A stretch of 64,000 nt of DNA from Marivita sp030148515 (lineage in GTDB: Bacteria; Pseudomonadota; Alphaproteobacteria; Rhodobacterales; Rhodobacteraceae): the NCBI RefSeq assembly GCF_048006345.1, contig NZ_CP180351.1, positions 2,294,001 to 2,358,000 of the forward strand. The letters run 5' to 3'. The notes beneath the pieces were generated by a model. That model was not told where the DNA came from and made no database searches. It saw nothing but the letters and a program-made list of their open reading frames with translations. This document shows, piece by piece, positions 9,930-19,553 of the stretch; the stretch's first letter is position 1, and each line of letters begins with the position of its first letter. Made by a program: the position numbers and the translations under genes.

Positions 9930-11276
9930 TTAACTATTTCTGATCGCCCACAGCTCCATATCAAGTCCCGGGTACTGGCCTGACACATGCACGGCGATGC
10001 CGCCCGATGTGGTCATCTTGCCCCAGTACGGACTGTCGGCGTCGAGTTCAAAATACACTTTTCCTGCCTGATAGGGCACCTGTCTTGGTGCCACCGGCAG
10101 CGGTCTCAATGTGATGCCCGGCAAGGCAGAATTGACCAATTGCCGGATTTCTTCGACAGGCCCGATCTTGGACTGGCCTGCGAAATGGCGCCGAATGTCC
10201 TCGGCCGGGACCTCGGCTTTGACGGCAAGCACGAACCCTGCCGTCGACAGCAGCTTGCGGTCGGCAATAAGGCCGACGCTGATGCCGTATTTCCGCTCTT
10301 CCAGAGCGATGAGCACCGCCGATTGTTCAAGCACGGCGCTGAGATATTGCCGCAGGATGCGGAACACCGGCATGAAAGTGGCCGGCTGGTTGTCGTGTTT
10401 GTAGGGCGGCAGCTTGGGCGCTTCCTTGTTTTCGGCCATGAAGGACGCAAGCTCTCCGGCTAACACGACGCAGGCGCGGTAAACGTTTTCGGGGTGAACG
10501 TTTTCGATATTGGTGAAATGGCGGAACAGCGGCAACGCCTTGTTGACCGTCATCAGCAACAGAAAGTCCGAGATTTCCGCAGTCCCCCGTGCGGGGCCAC
10601 TTTCGGACAGTCGTCCTGCCAGAGCGGTCATGCGGTGTGACAGCAGCCCTTCAAGTTCGCTCACGAACCCGGCCAATGTGGGTGCCGCGCGAATATCCAC
10701 GCAACTGGGAATGAAGGACCGATCGAGCAGGATTTCCTTGTCAGGGCGCACTTCGATGATACGGGCAATCGGGATCACCAGCATGTCGGCCAGATCATCC
10801 ACCTCGAGCGCGAATTGCAGGCGCAGCTTGCCAACCCCGATGGTGACGCCTTTCTTGACCGCGCCCATCACATCGGTGATCTCGATCTCGGCGGGCTTCA
10901 GGCGACTGGCCGAATTGCCGCTGTCGGTCAGGTCCACCTCGGTTGCGCCCTGCCGCCGCTGCGGGATCGTCAGAACGACAACGCAATCCTTGATGTTCTC
11001 CGGCACTTCAAGCGAGGGCGGATGGTCTTCCGCCTGCGGCACGCGAAAGATCGTGCCATCCTGCGTAAGCCCGGCACAGGACTTGACCGCAAACTTCCCG
11101 ATCTTGAGCGCCTCGTCGTCGATTTCGAGTTCACTGAACCCCCAGGCATAGGGCGTCACACGGCGCGCCAGCCCTGCAACCAGCGCTTCAGTGTAACGAT
11201 CAGCTTGCTGGAAGTGGTGAGGCTGCAGAAACAGCCCCTCCGTCCACAGCACCTTGTTGTCCCAGGACACGTTCAA
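9930..11276 (-). CDS. tssK: TssK, T6SS baseplate connector
   Basis: The 448-residue product opens with the family signature VLWTEGLFLQPHHFQQ and follows the TssK pattern throughout, including the central SELEGLLSHRMTALAGRLSE helix and the C-terminal beta domain that binds TssL/TssM. TssK trimers join the baseplate (TssEFG, VgrG) to the membrane complex. Length matches the family (about 440-450). It lies between tagH and tssL in the usual alphaproteobacterial order, with 31 bp and 15 bp gaps. Confidence 0.95.
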   Translation of the reverse strand: MNVSWDNKVLWTEGLFLQPHHFQQADRYTEALVAGLARRVTPYAWGFSELEIDDEALKIGKFAVKSCAGLTQDGTIFRVPQAEDHPPSLEVPENIKDCVVVLTIPQRRQGATEVDLTDSGNSASRLKPAEIEITDVMGAVKKGVTIGVGKLRLQFALEVDDLADMLVIPIARIIEVRPDKEILLDRSFIPSCVDIRAAPTLAGFVSELEGLLSHRMTALAGRLSESGPARGTAEISDFLLLMTVNKALPLFRHFTNIENVHPENVYRACVVLAGELASFMAENKEAPKLPPYKHDNQPATFMPVFRILRQYLSAVLEQSAVLIALEERKYGISVGLIADRKLLSTAGFVLAVKAEVPAEDIRRHFAGQSKIGPVEEIRQLVNSALPGITLRPLPVAPRQVPYQAGKVYFELDADSPYWGKMTTSGGIAVHVSGQYPGLDMELWAIRNS

Positions 11277-11307
11277 AATCCCCCGTCATCGTCGCGCATC
11301 TTCGCGC

Positions 11308-12774
11308 TTATTTTAACTTTTCGAGCTGTTCCTTGTAGGCCCGCGCAAATTCGCGGCTGAACAACTCATGAAAATCATTTTCGGCTTGGTCGGAAATCTG
11401 GGCGTACATCTTTTCGTATACTTCCCAGTACCTGGCCTTCTTACCTTTAAACATACTTCCGATTGCAGTTGATGTCTCAATCTGACCTGCAAGCACGTCC
11501 GGATCAAGCTTGGCAAGCACACCCTTGATCGCGGCCTCCATCCCGGTGACCATCGCGATCTCGTGCGCCTTGATGTCATCAAGCGCCTGTTCGGTCGCGG
11601 TTTCCGAGCTCAGATACCCTTTGGCCTTTGGTTTGACCAAGGCCGTCACCGCGTCGTCTTCGCTGAGCGAGAATTTGAGCGGGTTGTTTCCGCCCGACGC
11701 GATCATGGTCTGATCGATACGGAACTCTGATTTGATCGACGTGCGGGTCATCAGGATCTCGCGCAGCCCGACGATCATGGTGCGCATGACGCGCCCCATT
11801 CGGGTCATAGTGCGTTCGAGATCGGCATCATCGATCACAAGGTCTTCCACATCCAAGGCCGTGATAAAGGCACGTGCCGCGGATTGATCGCCAGTTCCGA
11901 CGGGTGCAGGTGCAGGCGTTGTCGGCACGCTGACGGGCGGTGGCGCGTGTTCCGCAGCAACCGGTTCGGGCGCAGGCGGCTCCGGCTCGGGCATGCGCTC
12001 TGGCACAATGGTTTCCGGCTCCGGAATTGGCGGAGGAGGTGCTGGCGTTTCAGGCTTGGCGGGGATCTCATCATCCGCGGGGCCAAGGAAATCGTCCCAG
12101 TCATCCGGGATCAGGCCGGGGCTGCTTTTCCCTGCCGGAGAGAAACTGTCCGTGACCGATGGGTTGTGCATCGGGAACGACGCGCCTTCGCCCTCGCGGC
12201 CATCTTTGGGTTTCTGGAAGAACGGATCTTCCTCTTCGCCCAGCGGCGGCAGGAGTTCGTCGATAGGATCGGTTGCGCTGATGCCTTTTGGTCCCGTCGG
12301 CCCCCCTTCGGATCCCAGAAGATCATCCAGAAAATCACCACCGGGTCCGGGATCATCCAGCATCGCAAGAGGATCGGGCGCATTGGCTGCGTTGCCGTAG
12401 GACAGGCCGGTTTGTTCGGGCTTTCGTGGAATGAGATCGTCCAGATCCGGAAGGTCCTGACCGATCTCGACCACCAGTTCATAGCCACCAGCAGACAGGA
12501 CATCCCCGTTGTTCAGCGTGGTCGGTGTGCGTCCCAGAGGGGCTTTGGAGTAATTGAGAAACGTGCCATTGGTCGAGAAATCAACAATCACGATCTTGCC
12601 GTTGTGATCTTCGATCACGAAATGGCTTTTCGACAGCATGCGGTCGGGATCCGGCAAGACAAGATCATTGCCCGGCCCGCGACCGACCGTCAGGCTGCCG
12701 CCCCTCATCTGGACCGGACGTCCATCACCCGGCACCATGCCGGAGGATTGAAATTTCAGAGTTACCGTCATCAC
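11308..12774 (-). CDS. tagH: TagH-type FHA-domain protein of the T6SS
   Basis: The N-terminal about 100 residues are an FHA phosphothreonine-binding domain with GRGPGNDLVLPD, SKSHFVIED and FSTNGTFLN. A long acidic, Pro-rich linker (about 110-300) is followed by a helical TagH C-terminal domain. FHA proteins are the phosphorylation target and scaffold of the PpkA/PppA switch, so this links the kinase at 1294 to the apparatus. There are two possible starts: GTG at 12774, ten bases after AGGAGG, and ATG at 12771. Spacing favours the GTG, but the difference is one residue. The ribosome site lies inside the end of the PAAR gene. Confidence 0.92.
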   Translation of the reverse strand: MMTVTLKFQSSGMVPGDGRPVQMRGGSLTVGRGPGNDLVLPDPDRMLSKSHFVIEDHNGKIVIVDFSTNGTFLNYSKAPLGRTPTTLNNGDVLSAGGYELVVEIGQDLPDLDDLIPRKPEQTGLSYGNAANAPDPLAMLDDPGPGGDFLDDLLGSEGGPTGPKGISATDPIDELLPPLGEEEDPFFQKPKDGREGEGASFPMHNPSVTDSFSPAGKSSPGLIPDDWDDFLGPADDEIPAKPETPAPPPPIPEPETIVPERMPEPEPPAPEPVAAEHAPPPVSVPTTPAPAPVGTGDQSAARAFITALDVEDLVIDDADLERTMTRMGRVMRTMIVGLREILMTRTSIKSEFRIDQTMIASGGNNPLKFSLSEDDAVTALVKPKAKGYLSSETATEQALDDIKAHEIAMVTGMEAAIKGVLAKLDPDVLAGQIETSTAIGSMFKGKKARYWEVYEKMYAQISDQAENDFHELFSREFARAYKEQLEKLK

Positions 12775-12780
12775 TGGCGG

Positions 12781-13092
12781 TCAGCCTCCTACAAGCACAG
12801 TAAATTCACCCTTCACAATCACGCCGCCACATAGGACGTTGTCGCCAATTCGTGCCGAAGGCAATTTCCCGATAAGCACGGTCGCGGAACCTTTTAAGAT
12901 CGGGTGCGGAAAGGCCGGGTTGGTCATGTCGGTTATCCGCGCCGCTGGAAGCCCGCCGACCAGGACGGTGGGGCAGCATGGCGTAAAGATCGGGATGCCC
13001 GGAACCGGAATCGGCACAGGCGGAGCCGGAGGCGGGCCAGGCGTAAAGCACGCATGGAAATCAAATATTCTGGCCTGCGGCGGTCCCGGCAT
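12781..13092 (-). CDS. PAAR-domain spike tip protein
   Basis: This 103-residue protein is essentially one PAAR domain. It has the Pro-rich N-terminus (TPGPPPAPPVPIPVPG), the repeated beta units PTVLVGGLPAARITD and ATVLIGKLPSARIGD, and His/Cys residues (His13, His63, Cys88) suitable for the tip metal site. PAAR proteins cap the VgrG trimer and can recruit effectors. It has no C-terminal extension, so any cargo would have to be a separate protein. It abuts the DUF6931-like gene directly (stop and start adjacent) and is followed by tagH. Confidence 0.95.
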   Translation of the reverse strand: MPGPPQARIFDFHACFTPGPPPAPPVPIPVPGIPIFTPCCPTVLVGGLPAARITDMTNPAFPHPILKGSATVLIGKLPSARIGDNVLCGGVIVKGEFTVLVGG

Positions 13093-13692
13093 CTAGACGC
13101 CCTCTCCCTTTTCCTTGCGTTTTCCGTTTCCACCTCGCCCGATATCAACGGCACGGTCAATAAGCTCTTGAATATACGCGTCGAAATCATCGGTTCGCGT
13201 CGCAATTGCTTCGATATTCATGGCAAATGCCGCAATGGAAGACCCGCCCGGCGGCGCCGGTACCTGCGCCATATCGCCCGTACCAAGTGTACCATCGCTG
13301 TACATGACCGACATCGCGCAATGAACCGTCACATCGTCCTTATCTGCGTGCTCCATGCTGTCAATCGCCACACCGCGCGTGTCATCTCCCGGTCGGAACA
13401 CCCAAGCTTCGGCCGCCTGCAACGACGCAGTTTCGTTTTCGACGCCCGGCCCCACGATATCACGGGCGGCCAGACAGGCCCACCAGACCCTCTCGCGAGG
13501 CGGTAGGGCGATAGACAGAAGGCGCAACAGATCGACATTCGCGCCTTTGCCATCCAGTTCAGTCAGCACCTCCTCGACGGACGCGCTTGCTGGCGCATCC
13601 AGAGGCGTTTCGAGCTTCACATTGGTCTGTGCCAGCAGTTTTGCCGCCGGATCGGTGGGTATCTTCGTCAATTTGCTGAAACGGCCTGACAT
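13093..13692 (-). CDS. DUF6931-like protein between vgrG and PAAR
   Basis: The 199-residue protein has an N-terminal low-complexity part (SKLTKIPTDPAAKLLAQ) and the segment ALPPRERVWWACLAARD, which I recognise as the hallmark of the DUF6931 family. Family membership is from memory, not a search. There is no signal peptide or membrane segment. Its position, 10 bp after vgrG and directly before the PAAR gene, is where T6SS loci place adaptors/chaperones or cargo. It is therefore a candidate loading factor or effector; the sequence shows no catalytic motif that would decide. The ATG at 13692 is preceded by AGGGGC at good spacing. Confidence 0.75.
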   Translation of the reverse strand: MSGRFSKLTKIPTDPAAKLLAQTNVKLETPLDAPASASVEEVLTELDGKGANVDLLRLLSIALPPRERVWWACLAARDIVGPGVENETASLQAAEAWVFRPGDDTRGVAIDSMEHADKDDVTVHCAMSVMYSDGTLGTGDMAQVPAPPGGSSIAAFAMNIEAIATRTDDFDAYIQELIDRAVDIGRGGNGKRKEKGEGV

Positions 13693-13702
13693 GATTTGCC
13701 CC

Positions 13703-15661
13703 TTAGTTGATCATCACGACGCCGCCCTTGAGCGTCAGCATCGCATTGCCTTCGACCGTGGTCATCGGGCTTTTCACATCGGCTTTCATGTCTGCCTGAA
13801 CGGTGATCATCGGGCTCTTTATCTTGATCGACTGCGGATCCATCTTGATCGTCGATCCGCCGCATTTGAGCTCGATGGATTGCATCGCTGTAATCGTGAT
13901 TTTTCCCAGCTTCACGTCAATGCTCAGATCGCCCTGTTTGACCAAGGTGCTGTGATCGCCCGTGTTCACAGTTTCCGAAAGGTCCTTGTGGACAGTCGTG
14001 CTCAGGCTGCCAGGCTGCTTCTTTTCAAGACCGACAGTAATCGTCGCATCGTTCTTGACGATCTGTTCGTAATCCTTCTCGGACTGGAAACGGACAAGCT
14101 CTTCGCCCTTCTTGTCCTCGAACATCAGTTCGTTAAAACCTCCGCCGCCCTTGGTGCTGTTGGTCTTGACCCCCGATTGCGTCTTGTTGGCGGGGAGCGG
14201 GTAAGGTGGCATGGTCTTGTCGTTATAGAGCATCCCGATGCAAAGCGGCCTGTCGGGATCGCCTTCTTCAAAGCTGATCACGACTTCCTGCCCGATCCGC
14301 GGGATCGCGATGGCACCCCAGTTCTTGCCGGTCCACGGCATCATCGTCCGCACCCAACAGGTCGTGTTCTCGTCTTTTTGACCATCACGGTCCCAGTGAA
14401 ACTGTACCTTGATGCGACCGTATTCGTCTGTGTGTATCTCCTCGCCACCCGGTCCTGTGACCGTCGCTGTGTGAATTCCGCCGACCGAGGGCCACGGCGT
14501 CAGGAACGGTGCCCGGAATTGCAAGCCCAACACTTCCATGACCGAAAACCGAACCATATGCGGTTCCTTCGAGTCGGAGATCAGCCCCATCTTTTTCAAA
14601 TGATCAGAGGTCCATTTGAGAGCCTCATCATACATCGCCTCGATTTGGACGAACGAATGCGCACAGTCGAGCAGCAGCACCTCTTGCGGTTCACCTTGGG
14701 TTCTCGGCAAATCCGAGATCTTGAACAGGCGGCCGACGGCCATGTTGACCGCATCTGACACGCCCGTCACGATGTGCTGCGCCACAGCCTCGGCCTCCAT
14801 CCGCACGCGCGCACGATGCTCGCCCAAGCCAGCGGACCGGAAATGGCCGGGATAATCGTAGCGTTCGTTCTTGTCGTCGAGATAGTGTTTCTTGCGCGCG
14901 GTCTTGTTTTCGGAACCCAGGCTGACCGTAGATGTCGCGAAATTGTAGTCGTTCAGAACGACCTTCGCGCTGCGCACCTTCTGGCGACCGCTCCATTCAA
15001 ACACATAGGGATCAACGGTCTCGTGCGTGGATCGCATGCTGAAGTCGCGGAACTTCAGATCGGACGGTGCGGGAATGCTGCTGTGCCGGCCCATATCGTC
15101 GATCAGGACCATGACCTCGGTCGATGGCTCGTGATCGAAATAGTAGTAAATGCCTTCTTCCTGCATGAGACGATCAATGAAATCGAGGTCGGTCTCGCGG
15201 TATTGCACGCAATACTCACGTGTCTCGTAGGTATGAGACAGTTTCAGTTCGAGATGGCCTGAGAAGCCGTATTCTTCAAGCACCGACTGAATGATCTGGA
15301 CGGCAGTCATGCCTTGGTAGATCCGCACATCTGTACGTCTGGTCAGGAACCAAAGCCATGTCCGCACCTCGGCCTTGAACAGCCCACCGACATCTCCCAA
15401 CGCCAAGAATTCGGCCGACACGCAGGTGCCGCGGAACCACCGTTTGCTGGATTTGTCCTCGCTTTCGGCAAGAAGGTGCATGGTTTTGCCCACGACGTCT
15501 TCGAGCGGCAAATCCTCGTTCTCACAATAAAAATACACCTCCAGCTCGGAAACGTGGCTGATACGTTCCGACACTGAAGCGGAAATCGGCAAGAGTTTCA
15601 GGCCTGTGCAATCTCCCTCGAGACGCAAAGGAAATTTCGAAGGATCGGGTTTCGCATACAT
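13703..15661 (-). CDS. vgrG: VgrG (TssI), T6SS spike protein
   Basis: The 652-residue protein has the phage gp27-like N-terminal part with YYCQYRETDLDFIDRL-like features (actual segment VQYRETDLDFIDRLMQEEG). The gp5 OB-fold follows with IKVQFHWDRDGQ and TCWVRTMMPWTGKNWGA, then GNAMLTLKGGVVMIN at the C-terminus after the beta-helix needle. Length is normal for VgrG without an effector extension. It is the first of a vgrG, DUF6931-like, PAAR block within the structural operon, 99 bp downstream of clpV with a strong inverted repeat between them. Confidence 0.96.
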   Translation of the reverse strand: MYAKPDPSKFPLRLEGDCTGLKLLPISASVSERISHVSELEVYFYCENEDLPLEDVVGKTMHLLAESEDKSSKRWFRGTCVSAEFLALGDVGGLFKAEVRTWLWFLTRRTDVRIYQGMTAVQIIQSVLEEYGFSGHLELKLSHTYETREYCVQYRETDLDFIDRLMQEEGIYYYFDHEPSTEVMVLIDDMGRHSSIPAPSDLKFRDFSMRSTHETVDPYVFEWSGRQKVRSAKVVLNDYNFATSTVSLGSENKTARKKHYLDDKNERYDYPGHFRSAGLGEHRARVRMEAEAVAQHIVTGVSDAVNMAVGRLFKISDLPRTQGEPQEVLLLDCAHSFVQIEAMYDEALKWTSDHLKKMGLISDSKEPHMVRFSVMEVLGLQFRAPFLTPWPSVGGIHTATVTGPGGEEIHTDEYGRIKVQFHWDRDGQKDENTTCWVRTMMPWTGKNWGAIAIPRIGQEVVISFEEGDPDRPLCIGMLYNDKTMPPYPLPANKTQSGVKTNSTKGGGGFNELMFEDKKGEELVRFQSEKDYEQIVKNDATITVGLEKKQPGSLSTTVHKDLSETVNTGDHSTLVKQGDLSIDVKLGKITITAMQSIELKCGGSTIKMDPQSIKIKSPMITVQADMKADVKSPMTTVEGNAMLTLKGGVVMIN

Positions 15662-15695
15662 CTTGGTCGCTCCTTCAGTTCGGACCGAGCCTACT

Positions 15696-15749
15696 GCACA
15701 AACCCGAAGTTGGCCATTGGGCTATGGCGCAGCTTCGGGCGATTTGTGC
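15696..15749. other. Inverted repeat between clpV and vgrG
   Basis: GCACAAACCCGAAG at 15696-15709 pairs with CTTCGGG at 15733-15739 and TTTGTGC at 15743-15749, giving a 14-bp stem with a three-base bulge and a 23-base loop. It occupies the only sizeable gap in this part of the T6SS operon. There is no U-run on the minus strand, so it is more likely an RNA-processing or stabilising hairpin, or an attenuator, than a strong terminator. Confidence 0.5.
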
Positions 15750-15760
15750 CCCTGGCTCAC

Positions 15761-18472
15761 TCAATCGAACGCATAGATGAATTCACCATCCTTTACGTCG
15801 ATGGCCACCTTGCTGACGCTCTTGCCCTCCATCATCCGGCGCAGGAATTCGCCCGAAATGTCGGGCAGCATGGAGTTCGTCACAATCGCGTCGATCATGC
15901 GTCCGCCGGATTCCAGTTCCTGGCAGCGCGACACGATCGTATCGACCACAGCATCGCTGTATTCGAACGGCACGCCATGAGCTTCGCTTACGCGCTTCTT
16001 GATGCGGTTCAACTGCAAACGCGTGATCTTGCCGATCATGTCCGGGTTCAACGGATAGTATGGGATCGTCACAAGGCGGCCCAAGAGCGCTGCCGGGAAG
16101 ATCTTGAGCAGCGGATCGCGCAGCGCCTTTGCGATGCCTTCGGGTTCCGGCATCAGGTCAGGGTCAGAACACATATCCATGATCAGATCGGACCCGGCGT
16201 TGGAGGTCAGAAGTATCAGCGTGTTCTTGAAGTCGATCAGACGGCCTTCGCCATCTTCCATGATCCCCTTGTCGAACACCTGGAAGAAGACTTCATGCAC
16301 ATCGGGGTGGGCCTTTTCAACTTCGTCCAGCAGAACGACGGAGTATGGCTTGCGCCGAACCGCTTCGGTCAGAACACCGCCTTCACCATAGCCGACATAG
16401 CCCGGAGGCGCGCCTTTCAGGCTGCTGACGGTGTGCGCCTCTTGGTATTCGGACATGTTGATTGTGATGACGTTCTGTTCGCCGCCATACAGGACTTCGG
16501 CTAAGGCCAAGGCGGTTTCGGTTTTGCCGACGCCGCTGGTGCCCGCCAGCAGGAACACACCAATCGGCTTGCTCGGATTGTCGAGCCCTGCGCGGCTGGT
16601 CTGGATACGCTTGGCGATCATCTCCATCGCGTGATCCTGACCGATCACACGCTTGGCGAGGTGATCCTTGAGGTTGAGGACCGTCTGCAATTCATCGCTG
16701 ACCATCCGACCGACCGGAATACCCGTCCAGTCACCGACAACGCTGGCCACGGCTTGTTCATCGACGATGGGCAGGATCAAGGGATTCTCACCTTGCAACG
16801 TCGTCAGTTCCGCGTTTTTGGCGCGAAGTTGAGTCAACAGCTCGGCCCGTTCTTCGGCGGTCATCGGGCTTTTCTCGGCTGCCGCTTCGCCTGCGGCATC
16901 GGGCGTATCGACCGGGGCACCCCCTTCGCGCAGCTTTGCCCGCAGGTCGAGGATTTCCGCAACCACAGCCTTTTCCGCTTCCCAACGCTTGTCCAGTTCC
17001 GCAAGCCGCGCTTCTTCTTCTTCCTTCAGCGCCTGAATGGTCTCGCGGCGTGCGCCCACATCCATACCTGCAGTTTCGTCCCGACCGATGATTTCAAGCT
17101 CGGTGGTCAGCGCATCAATGCGCTTGCGGCTGTCATCCACTTCGGCAGGAACGGCATGCTGGCTGACCGCCACGCGGGCGCAAGCCGTATCCAGAACGCT
17201 GACCGATTTGTCCGGCAATTGGCGCGCGGGGATGTAGCGGGCCGACAGCGACACGGCAGCTTCGATGCCTTCGTCCAGCACCTGCACCTTGTGATGGTTT
17301 TCCAGCATCGACGCGATGCCACGCATCATCATGATGGCTTTCGGAATGCTGGGTTCTTCAACCTGCACCACCTGGAAACGCCGGGTCAGGGCGGGGTCTT
17401 TTTCGATGTGCTTTTTGTACTCAGCCCATGTCGTCGCACCGATGGTGCGCAGCGTACCACGCGCCAGTGCGGGCTTCAGCAGGTTGGCCGCGTCACCAGT
17501 CCCGGCAGCACCCCCTGCCCCAACAAGCGTGTGCGTTTCGTCCACGAACATGATGATCGGCACAGTCGAGGCCTGCACCTCGTCGATCACCTGACGCAGA
17601 CGGTTCTCGAATTCGCCCTTCATCGACGCACCAGCCTGCAACAGCCCCACATCAAGCGCCAGCAACCGCGCCTCGCGCAACGCGGGCGGCACATCCCCGC
17701 GTGCGATCCGCAGGGCAAAGCCCTCGACAACAGCGGTCTTACCGACACCCGCCTCACCAGTCAGGATGGGGTTGTTCTGACGTCGGCGCATCAGCACGTC
17801 GACGATCTGACGGATTTCCTCGTCGCGCCCGACAATGGGGTCGATCTCTCCGTTGCGGGCCTGTTCGGTAAGGTCGGTGCAATACTGCGACAGCGCCTCC
17901 TGCTTGCCCATTGCGCCGGGAGACATCGCGCCGGACGCTTCACCCGGAACAGCGCCACCGCCGGTTTGCGACCCATCCTGCGGACGAAGATGATCCTCGA
18001 CAGATCCATCCGTGACCTTGTGGAAGTTATCCGACAGATCATCCGCACCGATCTTGGAGAACTCCCTTGAGATGTTCATCAGGATCGACCGCAGTTCGGG
18101 CGTCTTGAGCATGCCGAGGATCAGGTGGCCGGTCCGCACCTGGTTGGAATTGTAAAGCAGCGACCCGTAGACCCAGGCGCGCTCCATCGCGTCCTGTAGA
18201 TGCGAACTGAGATCGGAAATCGAGCTTGCGCCGCGCGGCAGCGCATCCAGCGCGCGGGTCATGTCAGCGGCCAGCTTGCCGGGGTCGATGTCATAATGCT
18301 GGATGATCTTCTGCACATCGGAATTGTCAACCTGCACCAGTTGCGCCAGCCAGTGGATGATCTCGACATACGGGTTGCCCCGCATCTTGCAGAACACCGT
18401 GGCCCCTTCGACGGCCTGGTACCCGACTTTGTTGAGTTTGCCGAAAAGGGCAACGCGGCTGATCTCGGTCAT
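15761..18472 (-). CDS. clpV: ClpV (TssH), sheath-disassembly AAA+ ATPase
   Basis: This is a Hsp100/ClpB-type protein of 903 residues. It has an N-terminal double ClpN domain (about 1-160) with a Gly-rich linker, AAA1 with Walker A GEAGVGKTA near 240, a coiled-coil middle domain (about 420-560), and AAA2 with Walker A GTSGVGKTE near 650 followed by VLLDEVEKAH. ClpV recycles contracted TssB/TssC sheaths. Two adjacent in-frame ATGs exist at 18478 and 18472. GGAGG lies nine bases from the second and only three from the first, so 18472 is preferred. It lies 37 bp downstream of tssG. Confidence 0.96.
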   Translation of the reverse strand: MTEISRVALFGKLNKVGYQAVEGATVFCKMRGNPYVEIIHWLAQLVQVDNSDVQKIIQHYDIDPGKLAADMTRALDALPRGASSISDLSSHLQDAMERAWVYGSLLYNSNQVRTGHLILGMLKTPELRSILMNISREFSKIGADDLSDNFHKVTDGSVEDHLRPQDGSQTGGGAVPGEASGAMSPGAMGKQEALSQYCTDLTEQARNGEIDPIVGRDEEIRQIVDVLMRRRQNNPILTGEAGVGKTAVVEGFALRIARGDVPPALREARLLALDVGLLQAGASMKGEFENRLRQVIDEVQASTVPIIMFVDETHTLVGAGGAAGTGDAANLLKPALARGTLRTIGATTWAEYKKHIEKDPALTRRFQVVQVEEPSIPKAIMMMRGIASMLENHHKVQVLDEGIEAAVSLSARYIPARQLPDKSVSVLDTACARVAVSQHAVPAEVDDSRKRIDALTTELEIIGRDETAGMDVGARRETIQALKEEEEARLAELDKRWEAEKAVVAEILDLRAKLREGGAPVDTPDAAGEAAAEKSPMTAEERAELLTQLRAKNAELTTLQGENPLILPIVDEQAVASVVGDWTGIPVGRMVSDELQTVLNLKDHLAKRVIGQDHAMEMIAKRIQTSRAGLDNPSKPIGVFLLAGTSGVGKTETALALAEVLYGGEQNVITINMSEYQEAHTVSSLKGAPPGYVGYGEGGVLTEAVRRKPYSVVLLDEVEKAHPDVHEVFFQVFDKGIMEDGEGRLIDFKNTLILLTSNAGSDLIMDMCSDPDLMPEPEGIAKALRDPLLKIFPAALLGRLVTIPYYPLNPDMIGKITRLQLNRIKKRVSEAHGVPFEYSDAVVDTIVSRCQELESGGRMIDAIVTNSMLPDISGEFLRRMMEGKSVSKVAIDVKDGEFIYAFD

Positions 18473-18509
18473 ATTCATTCTCCTCCGCTCTATGGCGAAA
18501 TGGTTTCTT

Positions 18510-19553
18510 CTAAGCCGCGAGGGCTTCTTTCAATGGAACGTCTGTCAAAGGGGCCATGAACAAATCGGCGACTTCGTCGGGGTGATCTTCCGAGCCGATC
18601 CAACTGGTCAGGCCAAGCTGCGTGTTGGCACCCAACTGGGCTTGCGGCACCTCTTGCCCGAGCAGGACGAGGTTCACATCCCAGTCCAGCTGATCGCCAA
18701 CATAATTGCGTACAATGGCCCGCAACCGCGCCAAAGCGGGTGTGCCGGGCAGAAATCTCATGTATTCCTCAAGGCTGAGGGGACCGACGCGCAAACGGAA
18801 CTTGGCCGAATGCGACCAAACCCGTTCACCGATACAGGTCGTGTAGCCCAATCCGACCTGCCCACCCAATTGCCAGCGGTCATCCGGCTCAAGCATGAGC
18901 CAATCGCCGATGAATTCCTCCAGTACCACGGGCGCATCGAAAAAGCCGTTTAGGATCGACACCAGACCTTCGGCATTCTTGGGCGCCGCAGACAAAAGTC
19001 CTGCGAAATGCCTCTTGGACAGATCGGGCATCGCATCACGGTCGCGCATATGGTCGCCCATGAAGCCTGCCAGAGCGCCGATCTTGTTCTCGGTCTCGGT
19101 GTTTTCGCCCCGGTCGAATGCGGGCGCGGGCTGACCACGGACCCAGGCGCGATAGAGCAACTCCATCAGCCGGTGCATCAGCATGTCGGTAAAGGCGATC
19201 AGGGTTCCGTCGCGGTGGTTCGACTTACGGCCCCGGGCATATTCGGTCAGGTGCAGCGGCAGCGGGCCGTGTGGACCATAAAAGCCAAAAAACAGGTTCT
19301 TCAGCTTGGCTGGCGCATCCGCCGTTTGCGCATCAAAAGCGTGAATGGTCGATTTCGGGAAGGCCAGTTCAGGTTCCTGCCCGAACCGCACTTTTTCCTG
19401 CCGGGGACGGCGCGCCGTGCCCAAGCGGGGTTCTTCGGCAAAATGCGCTTCGAGCACGCGCATTGCGAAAAAGATATGGTAGGATTGGGGATCGCGGACC
19501 AGACGCTCGTAATGAGTCAGATCACGCGATTCAGCCCCATCTTTGGTGACCAT
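18510..19553 (-). CDS. tssG: TssG, T6SS baseplate protein
   Basis: This 347-residue protein has the TssG N-terminal motif (Y-HIFFAMRVLEAHF), the central FFGFYGPHGPLPLHLTEY segment and the C-terminal SLEEYMRFLPG segment. TssG forms the baseplate wedge with TssF and TssE. The start at 19553 lies 37 bp inside the 3' end of tssF, and AGGAGAG stands about nine bases before the ATG, which supports a real overlap and coupled translation. Confidence 0.95.
   Translation of the reverse strand: MVTKDGAESRDLTHYERLVRDPQSYHIFFAMRVLEAHFAEEPRLGTARRPRQEKVRFGQEPELAFPKSTIHAFDAQTADAPAKLKNLFFGFYGPHGPLPLHLTEYARGRKSNHRDGTLIAFTDMLMHRLMELLYRAWVRGQPAPAFDRGENTETENKIGALAGFMGDHMRDRDAMPDLSKRHFAGLLSAAPKNAEGLVSILNGFFDAPVVLEEFIGDWLMLEPDDRWQLGGQVGLGYTTCIGERVWSHSAKFRLRVGPLSLEEYMRFLPGTPALARLRAIVRNYVGDQLDWDVNLVLLGQEVPQAQLGANTQLGLTSWIGSEDHPDEVADLFMAPLTDVPLKEALAA

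Noticed and set aside
13355..14758. A 467-codon plus-strand open frame across vgrG and the DUF6931-like gene
   Set aside because: Antisense shadow; no domain or ribosome site, and vgrG explains the region.
16631..18070. A 479-codon plus-strand open frame within clpV
   Set aside because: Antisense shadow of an unmistakable AAA+ gene; rich in His/Arg/Gln with no domain.
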